Of a stretch of 57,748 nucleotides of DNA, positions 42,833-50,123 are shown in pieces. Where the stretch lies: the NCBI GenBank assembly GCA_017470325.1, contig JAFUES010000006.1, forward strand, positions 1 through 57,748. The letters are read 5' to 3'. The notes below the pieces were generated by a model, which made no database searches, was not told where the DNA came from, and saw only the letters and a program-made list of their open reading frames with translations. The position numbers and the translations under genes were made by a program. This stretch comes from Oscillospiraceae bacterium (GTDB lineage Bacteria; Bacillota_A; Clostridia; Oscillospirales; Oscillospiraceae). Numbering within the stretch: position 1 is the first letter of the stretch; every line of letters starts with the position of its first letter.

Positions 42833-45253
42833 TCAGCGCTGTTCGTTGACGTAAATATTGGCCTTGCTCTGGATCAGACGGGCCACCTCCTCGGCGCTCT
42901 TCTGGCCGGCGAAGAAGGCCTGGGCCTGCTCGTTGACAATGTCGTAGATGCTGTCGCTCTCGTCCGCCACCTTGGTGGTGCTCATGATGACCGCCAGCAG
43001 CTTGTCGGCCTGCTCCTGGGTCAAAGCGTAGATATACTTGATGGAGCCGTCCGCCATGCCGTAGGAGCCGCGGCTGACCTGGATCTTTTCACCGTTTTGG
43101 TCCAGGACGAAGTTGCCTTCCGCATCCTTGCGGTACTCGGGGGTCATGGCCTTTTTCAGCATGGTGTTGAAGGCGTTCACATTGGTGGGCAGACCCCAGC
43201 CGTTCTGCTGGTTCTCCTCCAGCAGGAAGCTGCGCAAAAACTGCCAGCCGGCCTGCTTGTCGATGCACTTGCTGCTCATGGCGTAGAGCGAGCCGTCCCC
43301 GGCCCCCAGGCGGAGCATGCTGCCCACGCCCTCGTTGGTGGGATAACCGATATAGGTGGTGTCGCCGCCGAAGTACATGTCGTTGTAGATGATGCTGTCC
43401 ACATAGTAGATGCCGGCGTTCATGAGCATCTGGCGGCCGTCTTTGATGCGGTTTTCCGTCTGGTCGGCGTCGGTCCACTCATAGTTGTCCCAGTCGAAAG
43501 CCTTGGGGAAGCGGGCCGCAAAGTTCAGCATGTCGATGAAGTTCTGGCTGTCGAAGCTGACCTTGCCTGTGTTCCAGTCCACCAGGCTGTCCATCTCCAG
43601 AGAGAGCAGGGTGCGCAGCATATCGTCCCGGGTGGTATACTGGTCCAGGGGATCGCAGCCGGCGGGCATCCTGGCCAGGGCCGCGTTGAATTCCGCGTAG
43701 GTCCAGCCCGGGGTGTCCCCCACCACAGAGCTGGCGCCGATCAGGGTGTTGATGGCAAAGAACGGGGTGATCTCATACAGCTTACCGTCCACCTCCATGG
43801 CCTTCAGCACATTGGCGAAGAAGTCGCTGCGGTCCAGCTGCTTATCCGCGTCCAGATAGGGGTACAGGTCCTCCAGCAGGCCCTTGGCAGCCAGCTGGCT
43901 GTAGGGCAGATTGCTCAGGCACAGCAGATCGGGCAGCTTGCCGGAGAGGATCTCCGTGGTCAGCTTGGTGAGGCCGGCGCTGGTATCCTCCTCGGTGTTG
44001 TACTGGGAATAGTCCACCACGCGGATGCGGCTGGTATCGCTGCCCCGGTTGAAGCGGATGATGGCGTTGCTCAGCTCATAATTGTAGTTGATATCCATGA
44101 CCGCCAGGGTCAGCTCCGTCTTGTGCGGAACGGAATCATAGGGCACCTGGGTCAGGTTCACCAGCTCCGTGGTGACCTGTTCCGACTGATCGTAGTTGTT
44201 GAGCACGCCGATGATGCTGCCGTCCTCGTTCACATGGACGCCGCTCATGTAGTTGCCGTTGATGTCCACATCCAGCCAGTTGAGGATGCGCTCCCCCTCC
44301 TGGGTCTCCAGCTTGTAGCCATAGAGGCTCTGCCCGCCGATGTAGTAGAGATCATAGTCTCCGCCGCCGGGCAGCATGTCGTAGGCGTCATTGGGCAGGG
44401 CATAGATCTCATCGGTCAGTTTATGAGCGTCCATGTCCAGCATGTGCAGCTCCATGCCGTTTTCCCCATACTGACTGAAGCCCAGACGGCCGTCCTTCAG
44501 CTGGACGACGCTGTTCACATAGTCCTCGGTCGGGATGGTGTAGGCCACGCTGCCGTCCTGCTTGACGGCCACCACTTGCATGTCGCTGGTGGCGAGGATG
44601 TTGTCGTCTCCGTCCAGCTTCATGTTATAGAAGCCCAGGTAGCCGCCGTTGCCGGTATCGTAATCGACCTTTGCCTGGCTCAGCTCCTTGCCCTTGCTGT
44701 CCAGGATACGGATGATGTAATCGTCGTTGTACTCCCAGAGCTGCCAGGCATCGTCCGCATCCATCTGGGATTCATCGCCGGTGAAGTAGCTGACATAGTT
44801 GTTCTCCACGACAATCAGCTTCCCGTCGCCGGTAAGGCTCATGCCCACGATGCCGGAGCCGGAATAGAAGCCGACATAGCCCTCGGTGTTCTCCGCCGCG
44901 GGCAGCGGCTCATAGTCCGTCAGCTTTTTGGCGCTGCCGTCCTTGCCAACGAAGTACAGCCGCGGCTCAAACACGTCGTACTGGCCCTCATACTCGATGG
45001 TGGCTCCCTCGGGGACCGCCGTCCCCACCTTTTCATGGGAGGTCACATAGAAGCCGCCCTCGGTAAAGACCTGGGGACTCATAAACGAATCGCCGCCGTT
45101 GACGGTCTTATACGCCGCGGTATAGACATATTCCGGGGTCTCTGTCTCCTCTGGCGCGGGCTCCTCCCCGCCCTGCTTGCCGCAGGCGGTTAAGCCCAGC
45201 ATCAGCACCAGGGTCAGAAACAGCGCAAGCAAAGATCTCACTTTTTTATTCAT
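42833..45253 (-). CDS. Solute-binding lipoprotein with N-terminal beta-propeller-like domain
   Basis: An 806-residue lipoprotein: signal peptide with lipobox GLTAC (Cys24), an acidic linker, then about 330 residues of repeated beta-rich segments (FEPRLYFVGKDGSAKKLTDY; LTGDGKLIVVENNYVSYF; DDNILATSDMQVVAVKQDGS; VQLKDGRLGFSQYGENG; VHVNEDGSIIGVLNN) that look like propeller blades. A type 1 sugar-binding-protein fold follows from about residue 373 (TELTLAVMDINYNYELSNAI, FNRGSD, LPDLLCL, GLLEDLYPYLD). Ordinary CUT1 binding proteins are 400-550 residues. Start at 45253 follows AGGAGG by six bases; the frame upstream is an artefact. It is divergent from a two-component system. Confidence 0.85.
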   Translation of the reverse strand: MNKKVRSLLALFLTLVLMLGLTACGKQGGEEPAPEETETPEYVYTAAYKTVNGGDSFMSPQVFTEGGFYVTSHEKVGTAVPEGATIEYEGQYDVFEPRLYFVGKDGSAKKLTDYEPLPAAENTEGYVGFYSGSGIVGMSLTGDGKLIVVENNYVSYFTGDESQMDADDAWQLWEYNDDYIIRILDSKGKELSQAKVDYDTGNGGYLGFYNMKLDGDDNILATSDMQVVAVKQDGSVAYTIPTEDYVNSVVQLKDGRLGFSQYGENGMELHMLDMDAHKLTDEIYALPNDAYDMLPGGGDYDLYYIGGQSLYGYKLETQEGERILNWLDVDINGNYMSGVHVNEDGSIIGVLNNYDQSEQVTTELVNLTQVPYDSVPHKTELTLAVMDINYNYELSNAIIRFNRGSDTSRIRVVDYSQYNTEEDTSAGLTKLTTEILSGKLPDLLCLSNLPYSQLAAKGLLEDLYPYLDADKQLDRSDFFANVLKAMEVDGKLYEITPFFAINTLIGASSVVGDTPGWTYAEFNAALARMPAGCDPLDQYTTRDDMLRTLLSLEMDSLVDWNTGKVSFDSQNFIDMLNFAARFPKAFDWDNYEWTDADQTENRIKDGRQMLMNAGIYYVDSIIYNDMYFGGDTTYIGYPTNEGVGSMLRLGAGDGSLYAMSSKCIDKQAGWQFLRSFLLEENQQNGWGLPTNVNAFNTMLKKAMTPEYRKDAEGNFVLDQNGEKIQVSRGSYGMADGSIKYIYALTQEQADKLLAVIMSTTKVADESDSIYDIVNEQAQAFFAGQKSAEEVARLIQSKANIYVNEQR

Positions 45254-45325
45254 CTTCATCCTCCTGTAAAGAAAGATTTGTTTTCTCAGGCAGCCGTAGT
45301 ATATCACATAATACAGTGGAAGTAT

Positions 45326-45373
45326 CTTAAGTTTTCTTAAATTATTGGTATCGCTGAAAAAATGTGGTACAAT
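45326..45373. promoter_or_regulatory. Divergent control region: paired CTTAA boxes and kinase-pair promoter
   Basis: CTTAAG (45326-45331) and CTTAAA (45336-45341) are 10 bases apart. On the plus strand they end three bases before TTGGTA (45345-45350), then 17 bases and TACAAT (45368-45373), the promoter of the two-component system. On the minus strand the same boxes abut the weak -35 region of the binding-protein gene, whose -10 is TATACT at about 45298-45303. One site could thus serve both directions. Confidence 0.6.
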
Positions 45374-45404
45374 GATCCCGTCAACCGACAGATCGGAGGT
45401 GCCT

Positions 45405-46094
45405 ATGGCCGCTCTTTCCCGTATCCTCATAGTAGATGACGATCCCGACATCCGAAAAGTTCTCCAGCTTTTGCTGAAAGATAAATATTTTGTCGCCGAG
45501 GCGGCGGATGGTCTTGCCGCCATCGAGTTCATCCGCGCCAATCCCGATACCGACCTGGTGGTGCTGGACGTGATGATGCCCGGTCTGGACGGCATCCAGA
45601 CCTGCGAGGAGCTGCGCAAGCTCTCCAACGTCCCGGTGCTGTTCCTCACGGCAAAGTCCGCCGAGCAGGACCGGGTCTCCGCCTATGAGAGCGGCGGGGA
45701 CGATTTCCTGTCCAAGCCCTTTTCCCAGGCGGAGCTGCTGGCCAAGGTCAGCTCCCTGCTTCGCCGCTATCAGGAGTACCGGGGCAAGCCCGCCGGGGTG
45801 CTGACGGTGGAGAATCTGGAGGTGGACTTCGCCTCCCGCACGGTCAAGAGCGCCGGAAAGAGCGTCACCCTCACCGACACCGAGTATTCCATCCTGGAGT
45901 TCATGCTGAAAAACCGCGGCACAGTGGTCACCGCCGCCGATCTCTACGAGTCCGTTTGGGGCGAGAAATTCCTCTCCGGCTCCGGTAACACCGTGATGGT
46001 GCACGTGCTGAACCTGCGCCGCAAGATCGAGGAGAATCCCTCCGCGCCCAAGATCATCCGTACCGTCTGGGGAAGGGGTTATCAGATTGATTAA
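45405..46094 (+). CDS. OmpR-family response regulator
   Basis: A 229-residue regulator. The receiver domain has the acidic pair in ILIVDDDPDIRKV, the phospho-acceptor Asp55 in VVLDVMMPGLDG, Thr in FLTAKS and Lys in LSKPFSQAELL. The C-terminal winged helix (about 130-229) reads VTLTDTEYSILEFMLKNRG and ends with KIIRTVWGRGYQ, as in VanR/PhoB. Start at 45405 follows GGAGG. Its likely target sites are the CTTAAG-type pairs at 45326-45341 and 42767-42782. Confidence 0.95.
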   Translation: MAALSRILIVDDDPDIRKVLQLLLKDKYFVAEAADGLAAIEFIRANPDTDLVVLDVMMPGLDGIQTCEELRKLSNVPVLFLTAKSAEQDRVSAYESGGDDFLSKPFSQAELLAKVSSLLRRYQEYRGKPAGVLTVENLEVDFASRTVKSAGKSVTLTDTEYSILEFMLKNRGTVVTAADLYESVWGEKFLSGSGNTVMVHVLNLRRKIEENPSAPKIIRTVWGRGYQID

Positions 46095-47412
46095 GCGTCT
46101 TCCGCGCTCTCTGGACGCGAAGATCCTGTACATCATTATACTGGCATTGCTCTGCGCCTTGCTGGTGTATTTTGTCGCCTACGGGCTGGGCACCATGGCC
46201 CTGGACAGGATCTACATGAGCCAGGAGTCTGTCTCCGCCCGCCAGGCGGCCTTCTATACCGATTTCAGCCAGTTCGTGGCCCAGTATCAGGTCCGGGGCG
46301 ACGACGGGCAGAGCATCGCCCGCTGGACGGTGGACAACGCCTATGTGACCATCCTGGTCTTCCGGGAGGGCGAGCTGCAGCTGCGCGCCTGGGACGGGAT
46401 CGTCCAGACCGCCAGCGACATGCAGGGCTATGAGCGGCTGCTCTACGCCTCCCAATACAACAAGCTCTACCCCATGGGCTTTGCCGACGGGCAGTATCAG
46501 ATCGCCATCGGCGACGGCACCGACGCCCGGGAGGACCAGCTCAACTGGGACATCTCCCTGCTTCTGGCGGTGGTCAGCTTCTTCGCCGTGGTGCTCTGGT
46601 ATATGCGGCGGCTGACAAGGCGGGTCATCCTCCTGTCTCAGGAGGCGGGCGCCATCGGCGCCGGCGACCTGGACCACCCCATCACCGTCAAGGGCGGCGA
46701 CGAGCTGGCGGAGCTGGCCACGGATGTGGACAGCATGCGCCGCTCGGTCATTGAGCGCATGGGCAACGAGAAGCGGGCCTGGGAGGCCAACAGTGAGCTG
46801 ATCACCGCCATCTCCCACGACATCCGCACCCCCATGACCTCCCTGCTGGGCTATCTGGACCTGCTCCACGAGGGCAGCTTCGAGACGCCGGAGCAGGGTC
46901 GGCAGTTCGCCGCCTCCGCCCGGGACAAGGCCATGGAGCTCAAGGACCTGACCGACGAGCTGTTCCGCTATTTTCTGGTGTTCAGCCGTTCGGAGCTGGA
47001 GCTGAACATGGAGAGCTTCGACGCGCGGCTGCTGCTGGAGCAGCTGCTGGGTGAGGCGGAGTTCGATCTCAGCGACGCGGGCTTCACGGTCAGCCGCATC
47101 GAGTTTGAGGGCGAATGCGGCGTTCGCGCGGACCCGCTCTATCTCAAGCGGGTGCTGGACAATCTGGTGTCCAACGCCAAGAAATACGCCGATAAAGAGC
47201 GCCCCATTCTGGTAGTCACCGAGCGGAAGGAGTCTTCCCTCTCCGTCTGCATGTCCAACTATGTGGCAGCCGCGGCCCCTCGGGTGGAGAGCACCAAGAT
47301 CGGCCTGCGCACCTGCGAGAAGATCATGTCCGCCATGGGCGGCAGCTTCAACACCACCCGGGATGAGGAGCACTTCGCCGCGGAGTTCACCCTGCCGGTA
47401 CAAAGCCTGTAA
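46087..47412 (+). CDS. Sensor histidine kinase with compact ATPase domain
   Basis: A 441-residue kinase with two membrane helices (about 14-36 and 158-176) around a 120-residue outer sensor domain, a HAMP-like linker (about 178-230), the H-box AISHDIRTPMTSLLGYLDLL with His near 244, and the N-box DNLVSNAKKYAD. After the N-box the usual DxGxG and F-box elements are not visible: the chain passes from CMSNYVAAAAPRVESTK to IGLRTCEKIMSAMGGSF, so the ATP lid is short. The start is a TTG overlapping the regulator's stop codon (eight-base overlap), with AAGGGG upstream. It likely senses an envelope or solute signal for the divergent transport genes. Confidence 0.92.
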   Translation: MIKRLPRSLDAKILYIIILALLCALLVYFVAYGLGTMALDRIYMSQESVSARQAAFYTDFSQFVAQYQVRGDDGQSIARWTVDNAYVTILVFREGELQLRAWDGIVQTASDMQGYERLLYASQYNKLYPMGFADGQYQIAIGDGTDAREDQLNWDISLLLAVVSFFAVVLWYMRRLTRRVILLSQEAGAIGAGDLDHPITVKGGDELAELATDVDSMRRSVIERMGNEKRAWEANSELITAISHDIRTPMTSLLGYLDLLHEGSFETPEQGRQFAASARDKAMELKDLTDELFRYFLVFSRSELELNMESFDARLLLEQLLGEAEFDLSDAGFTVSRIEFEGECGVRADPLYLKRVLDNLVSNAKKYADKERPILVVTERKESSLSVCMSNYVAAAAPRVESTKIGLRTCEKIMSAMGGSFNTTRDEEHFAAEFTLPVQSL

Positions 47413-47419
47413 AAGCGCA

Positions 47420-47447
47420 AACAAGGACCTGCTGATGCAGGTCCTTG
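47420..47447. terminator. Hairpin between the kinase and NifX-like genes
   Basis: AAGGACCTGC pairs with GCAGGTCCTT around a TGAT loop. T-runs are poor, so termination is uncertain. Confidence 0.55.
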
Positions 47448-47454
47448 CTGTCGT

Positions 47455-47895
47455 TTACCAATCCTCTTCCTCGCCGTCGTAACCGCCGCCACAGCCGCAG
47501 CTGCAGCCGGGTCCGCAGTTGCAGGCACTGTCCCCACTGCCGCAGCTTCCGCCGCAGGAGCAGCCGCCGCCCTCCCCCGGGGAGATGGGCAGCTGACCGG
47601 TGACCAGCAGGTCCGAGGCGGTGTCCGCATCGCCGGAGTAGCCCACCACGGGCACGATGCCGTAGCTGAGCAGCGTGGCCTTGGCCTCCGGCCCCATGTT
47701 GCCGACGATCACCGCGTCCACGCCCTGCTCGCGCATCAGGTCCGCCATGGCCTGGTGGCCGGAGCGGCCCTCGGTGGGGACCAGGCGCTTGACGCAGTCG
47801 GAGACGTATTCGCCGTATTCGTAGGTGGCAAACATCTCACAGTGGCCGAAGTGGCCGAAGATCTCGCCGTTGTCGTAAGCGACCGCTATCTTCAT
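47455..47895 (-). CDS. NifX/NifB-C-like cofactor-binding protein with Cys-rich tail
   Basis: A 146-residue protein. The first 105 residues match the dinitrogenase iron-molybdenum cofactor family (IAVAYDNGEIFGHFGHCEMFATYEY, then RSGHQAMADLMREQGVDAVIVGNMGPEA), which in non-fixing anaerobes accompanies Mrp/ApbC ATPases. The last 40 residues are Gly/Cys-rich with about nine cysteines (CSCGGSCGSGDSACNCGPGC and more), a likely metal or Fe-S site. It follows the Mrp gene by 17 bases on the same strand. No nitrogenase gene is present, so a general Fe-S or metallocluster role is more likely. Confidence 0.88.
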   Translation of the reverse strand: MKIAVAYDNGEIFGHFGHCEMFATYEYGEYVSDCVKRLVPTEGRSGHQAMADLMREQGVDAVIVGNMGPEAKATLLSYGIVPVVGYSGDADTASDLLVTGQLPISPGEGGGCSCGGSCGSGDSACNCGPGCSCGCGGGYDGEEEDW

Positions 47896-47912
47896 GCTCT
47901 GTCCTCCGTGTC

Positions 47913-48743
47913 TCAGGCGTCCAGCTTTTCGATCACGTCCACCATGGAGGCAATGTGCTCACCGCTGACAGACTCCACCTCGCCGGCATCCACCATAGTG
48001 GCGACCGCAGGGTCGATGGGCAGGCGGGCGGTGTGGGCAATGCCGAACTCCTTGGCGATCTGCGCCACCTTGCTCTCGCCGAAGATGGCGTGCTCTTTGC
48101 CGCAGTCGGGGCACTTGAAATAGGACATGTTCTCCACGATGCCCAGCACGGGCACGTTCATCATCCCGGCCATGTTCACGGCCTTGGACACGATCATCCC
48201 CACCAGATCCTGCGGGGTGGTGACGATGACCACGCCGTCGATGGGCAGGGACTGGAACACCGTCAGGGGCACGTCGCCGGTGCCGGGAGGCATGTCCACG
48301 AACATGTAGTCCACATCCGTCCACAGCACGTCCGTCCAGAACTGGGTCACCGCGCCGGCGATGACCGGGCCGCGCCAAACCACAGGCTCGGTCTCATTTT
48401 CCAGGATCAGGTTGATGGACATGATCTGCATGCCGGTGTGGGTGGTAACGGGGATCAGGTAATCCTCGGTGCCCTTGCAGTGCTCGGTGATGCCGAAGGA
48501 CCGAGGGATGGAGGGGCCGGTGATGTCCGCGTCCAGCACCGCGCAGTTGTAGCCGCGGCGCTGCATCTCGGAGGCCATCAGGCTGGTGACCAGGGACTTG
48601 CCCACGCCGCCCTTGCCGCTGACCACGGCGATGACCTTCTTCACGCTGGAATAGGGGTTGAGCTCCTTCAGAAAACTCTGGGGGCCGGTGCGCTCGGCAC
48701 AGCTCTCCCCACAGGTAGAACAATCATGGGTGCATTCGCTCAT
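47913..48743 (-). CDS. Mrp/NBP35-type Fe-S cluster carrier ATPase
   Basis: A 276-residue P-loop protein that holds and delivers Fe-S clusters. An N-terminal Cys motif (MSECTHDCSTCGESC; C-x3-C-x2-C-x3-C) precedes the deviant Walker A VVSGKGGVGKS (about 39-49), then DADITGPSIPRSFG and VDMPPGTGDVPLTVFQSLP, with a CxxC near the C-terminus (FKCPDCGKEH). The ribosome site GAAGGAA precedes the ATG. It is co-directional with the NifX-like gene and probably shares its transcript, driven by the promoter at 48945-48973 and preceded by a folded leader. Confidence 0.94.
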   Translation of the reverse strand: MSECTHDCSTCGESCAERTGPQSFLKELNPYSSVKKVIAVVSGKGGVGKSLVTSLMASEMQRRGYNCAVLDADITGPSIPRSFGITEHCKGTEDYLIPVTTHTGMQIMSINLILENETEPVVWRGPVIAGAVTQFWTDVLWTDVDYMFVDMPPGTGDVPLTVFQSLPIDGVVIVTTPQDLVGMIVSKAVNMAGMMNVPVLGIVENMSYFKCPDCGKEHAIFGESKVAQIAKEFGIAHTARLPIDPAVATMVDAGEVESVSGEHIASMVDVIEKLDA

Positions 48744-48938
48744 AAAAGGGATTCCTTCTTTCTCAAATGTTATACTAAAATCTGATAGAAAAGTTCAAAT
48801 CTTTCCGGGTGAATTTGCGCCATGCTTCGTTGCTCTCCTTGCAAATATATCTCCATTATTCGCTGCGGAAAGCGCCTCGCCTGACACAAATTCCCCTCGG
48901 AAATCGATTGAACTCCCTTATCAGGTTTTAGTATTAGC
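48744..48938 (-). other. Structured leader of mrp: long imperfect inverted repeat
   Basis: The two ends of this gene-free stretch are inverted copies of each other: on the plus strand 48771-48820 (ATACTAAAATCTGATAGAAA and onward) matches the reverse complement of 48887-48936 (ATACTAAAACCTGATAAGGG and onward), with matching blocks at AGTTCAA, TTTCCG and GAATTTG. A transcript from the promoter upstream would start at the edge of one arm, and the other arm ends about 20 bases before the mrp ribosome site. Inside is a 17-codon reading frame with its own AAGGAGAG site (MAQIHPERFELFYQILV, ATG near 48823). Confidence 0.6.
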
Positions 48939-48944
48939 CTTGCT

Positions 48945-48973
48945 ATTATATGCAAAATATCTCATTTCGTCAA
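48945..48973 (-). promoter_or_regulatory. Promoter for mrp
   Basis: Minus strand TTGACG (48968-48973), 17 bases, TATAAT (48945-48950). The -35 touches the stop codon of the upstream Gx transporter gene; start point near 48938. Confidence 0.75.
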
Positions 48974-49489
48974 TCACCGCTGCAGCTTGCGCAACGCGCG
49001 GATCAGATACATGGCAGCAAGCCCGGTGAACACGCCGGTGATCAGGCCCGAGACCGCCAGGATCGGCGCATAGACCCAGAGGCCCGGGGTCTTCACCACC
49101 CAGATGCTGGCCAGCAGCTGACCGGCGTTGTGGGCCACGGCGGCGATGGCGCTGGTGACCCAGAGCCGCTTTTCCGGGATGACGGTCGTCAGCACACACA
49201 TGCAGACATAAGCGAAGGTCCCGCCCACGGCGCTGAAGATCAGCGTGGAGGGACTGCCGGCAAACATGGCGCTCATGAGGATACGCACCGCCAGTACCGC
49301 CCCGGCCTCCTTCCTGCCCAGGAGCAGCATGGCCGTGAGGGTGATGATGTTGGCAAGGCCTAGCTTCACCCCCGGGATGGGCACCAGGGAGGGCAGCTGC
49401 GCCTCCAGCATGAAGATGCCCAGAGCCATGGCGGTGAGCAGCGCCATCAGCGTGAGCTTTTGGGTTTTGGAACGGGGCGGGTCAGCCAT
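48974..49489 (-). CDS. Gx transporter family protein (HepS1-like membrane protein)
   Basis: A 171-residue membrane protein with about five helices. It matches the family once called heptaprenyl diphosphate synthase component I and now treated as ECF-type substrate-binding (Gx) proteins: LTLMALLTAMALGIFMLEAQLPSLVPIPGVKLGLANIITL, followed by GRKEAGAVLAVRILMSAMFAGSP. Its start overlaps the end of the NusG-domain-II gene by eight bases. This pairing is common in anaerobes, often near flavin or quinone genes; neither is in view here. The substrate is unknown. Confidence 0.9.
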   Translation of the reverse strand: MADPPRSKTQKLTLMALLTAMALGIFMLEAQLPSLVPIPGVKLGLANIITLTAMLLLGRKEAGAVLAVRILMSAMFAGSPSTLIFSAVGGTFAYVCMCVLTTVIPEKRLWVTSAIAAVAHNAGQLLASIWVVKTPGLWVYAPILAVSGLITGVFTGLAAMYLIRALRKLQR

Positions 49490-49841
49490 CGATCTCGCTC
49501 CCCTCGATCTGGATGATCAGGTGGTGGGGCATGCACACGATGGGGATGCCGCCGCCCTGGAGCCTGCCCATGGCCACGCAGATGTGGTCCGGGCAGTCCG
49601 CCTCCGTCACAGAGATGGCGCCGGGCTCCACATGCACCAGGTTCCGGCCGTAGCCGGTGTCCACCTCAATGTCATAGGGCTCCTTCACCCGGGACAGGTC
49701 GATCCGGTCCAGCTCCTCCCCGTCCACGGAGATCACCGCGATGGTCCCCCCGCGGTCGCTGCGCAGCAAAAGAAAAGCCCCGACACACAGGGCGCACAGC
49801 AGCACGAACACCAATATCCAGATTTTTGTCTTTTTGTCCAT
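49482..49841 (-). CDS. NusG domain II-containing exported protein
   Basis: A 119-residue protein with one N-terminal membrane helix (about 7-26) and a small beta domain ending in CPDHICVAMGRLQGGGIPIVCMPHHLIIQI. The C-x4-C and the later Cys-x2-His-His may bind a metal or form disulfides. The domain is called NusG II in Pfam from its fold; it is not a transcription factor here. No ribosome site precedes the ATG, and the promoter is only six bases away, so the mRNA probably begins at the start codon. It is translationally linked to the Gx gene. Confidence 0.88.
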   Translation of the reverse strand: MDKKTKIWILVFVLLCALCVGAFLLLRSDRGGTIAVISVDGEELDRIDLSRVKEPYDIEVDTGYGRNLVHVEPGAISVTEADCPDHICVAMGRLQGGGIPIVCMPHHLIIQIEGSEIDG

Positions 49842-49847
49842 GGGTTT

Positions 49848-49899
49848 ATTTTAGTTGACTTGCCTGCCGTTGTCAATGCCCCGGCATTTGTGGTATAAT
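49848..49899. promoter_or_regulatory. Overlapping divergent promoters, NusG II-Gx / FHA-SEDS
   Basis: Minus: TTGACA (49871-49876), 17 bases, TAAAAT (49848-49853), placing the start point at or next to the ATG at 49841. Plus: TTGTCA (49870-49875), 18 bases, TATAAT (49894-49899) with the extended TGG before it. The two -35 hexamers cover the same bases. Confidence 0.75.
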
Positions 49900-49905
49900 A
49901 ATAAA

Positions 49906-50123
49906 ATAAGTCTCAATTATTCTAAATCCCGATCGAAACCAGGCGCAGCCGTTTCGGTCGGGAAGAGGAAGAAGGAGCTTGCGGATATGCAGCTTTTTCT
50001 ATTATACCAAAAGCAAAGCGCCTGCTTTGCTTTTGATAGGAGGCGCAGCGGAGGGAGCAAGCTTTCCCGTTTACGGGGAAGCGGGTCGATCCGGAGCTTG
50101 CGCCGACGAAGGGAGGTGTCTCC
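49906..50123 (+). other. Structured leader of the FHA-SEDS operon
   Basis: This gene-free leader contains three strong hairpins: CCGATCGAAAC with GTTTCGGTCGG (49928-49961), a perfect 12-bp stem CAAAAGCAAAGC with GCTTTGCTTTTG (50009-50036), and GCAAGCT with AGCTTGC enclosing a TTTCCCG/CGGGGAA stem (50059-50102). Near-identical GGAGCTTGCG segments recur at its two ends (about 49975 and 50092). A 54-codon frame from 49987 with AAGGAG crosses these hairpins and overlaps the SEDS start; I do not call it a gene. Confidence 0.5.

Noticed and set aside
43097..45193. 698-codon plus-strand frame opposite the binding-protein gene
   Set aside because: It has no start site of its own, and its Val/His/Gln-rich translation is antisense to a clear lipoprotein with signal peptide.
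48770..48955. 61-codon minus-strand frame in the mrp leader
   Set aside because: It begins before the inferred transcription start and lies wholly in the inverted repeat. Only its last 17 codons have a ribosome site, and those are reported as a mini-ORF.
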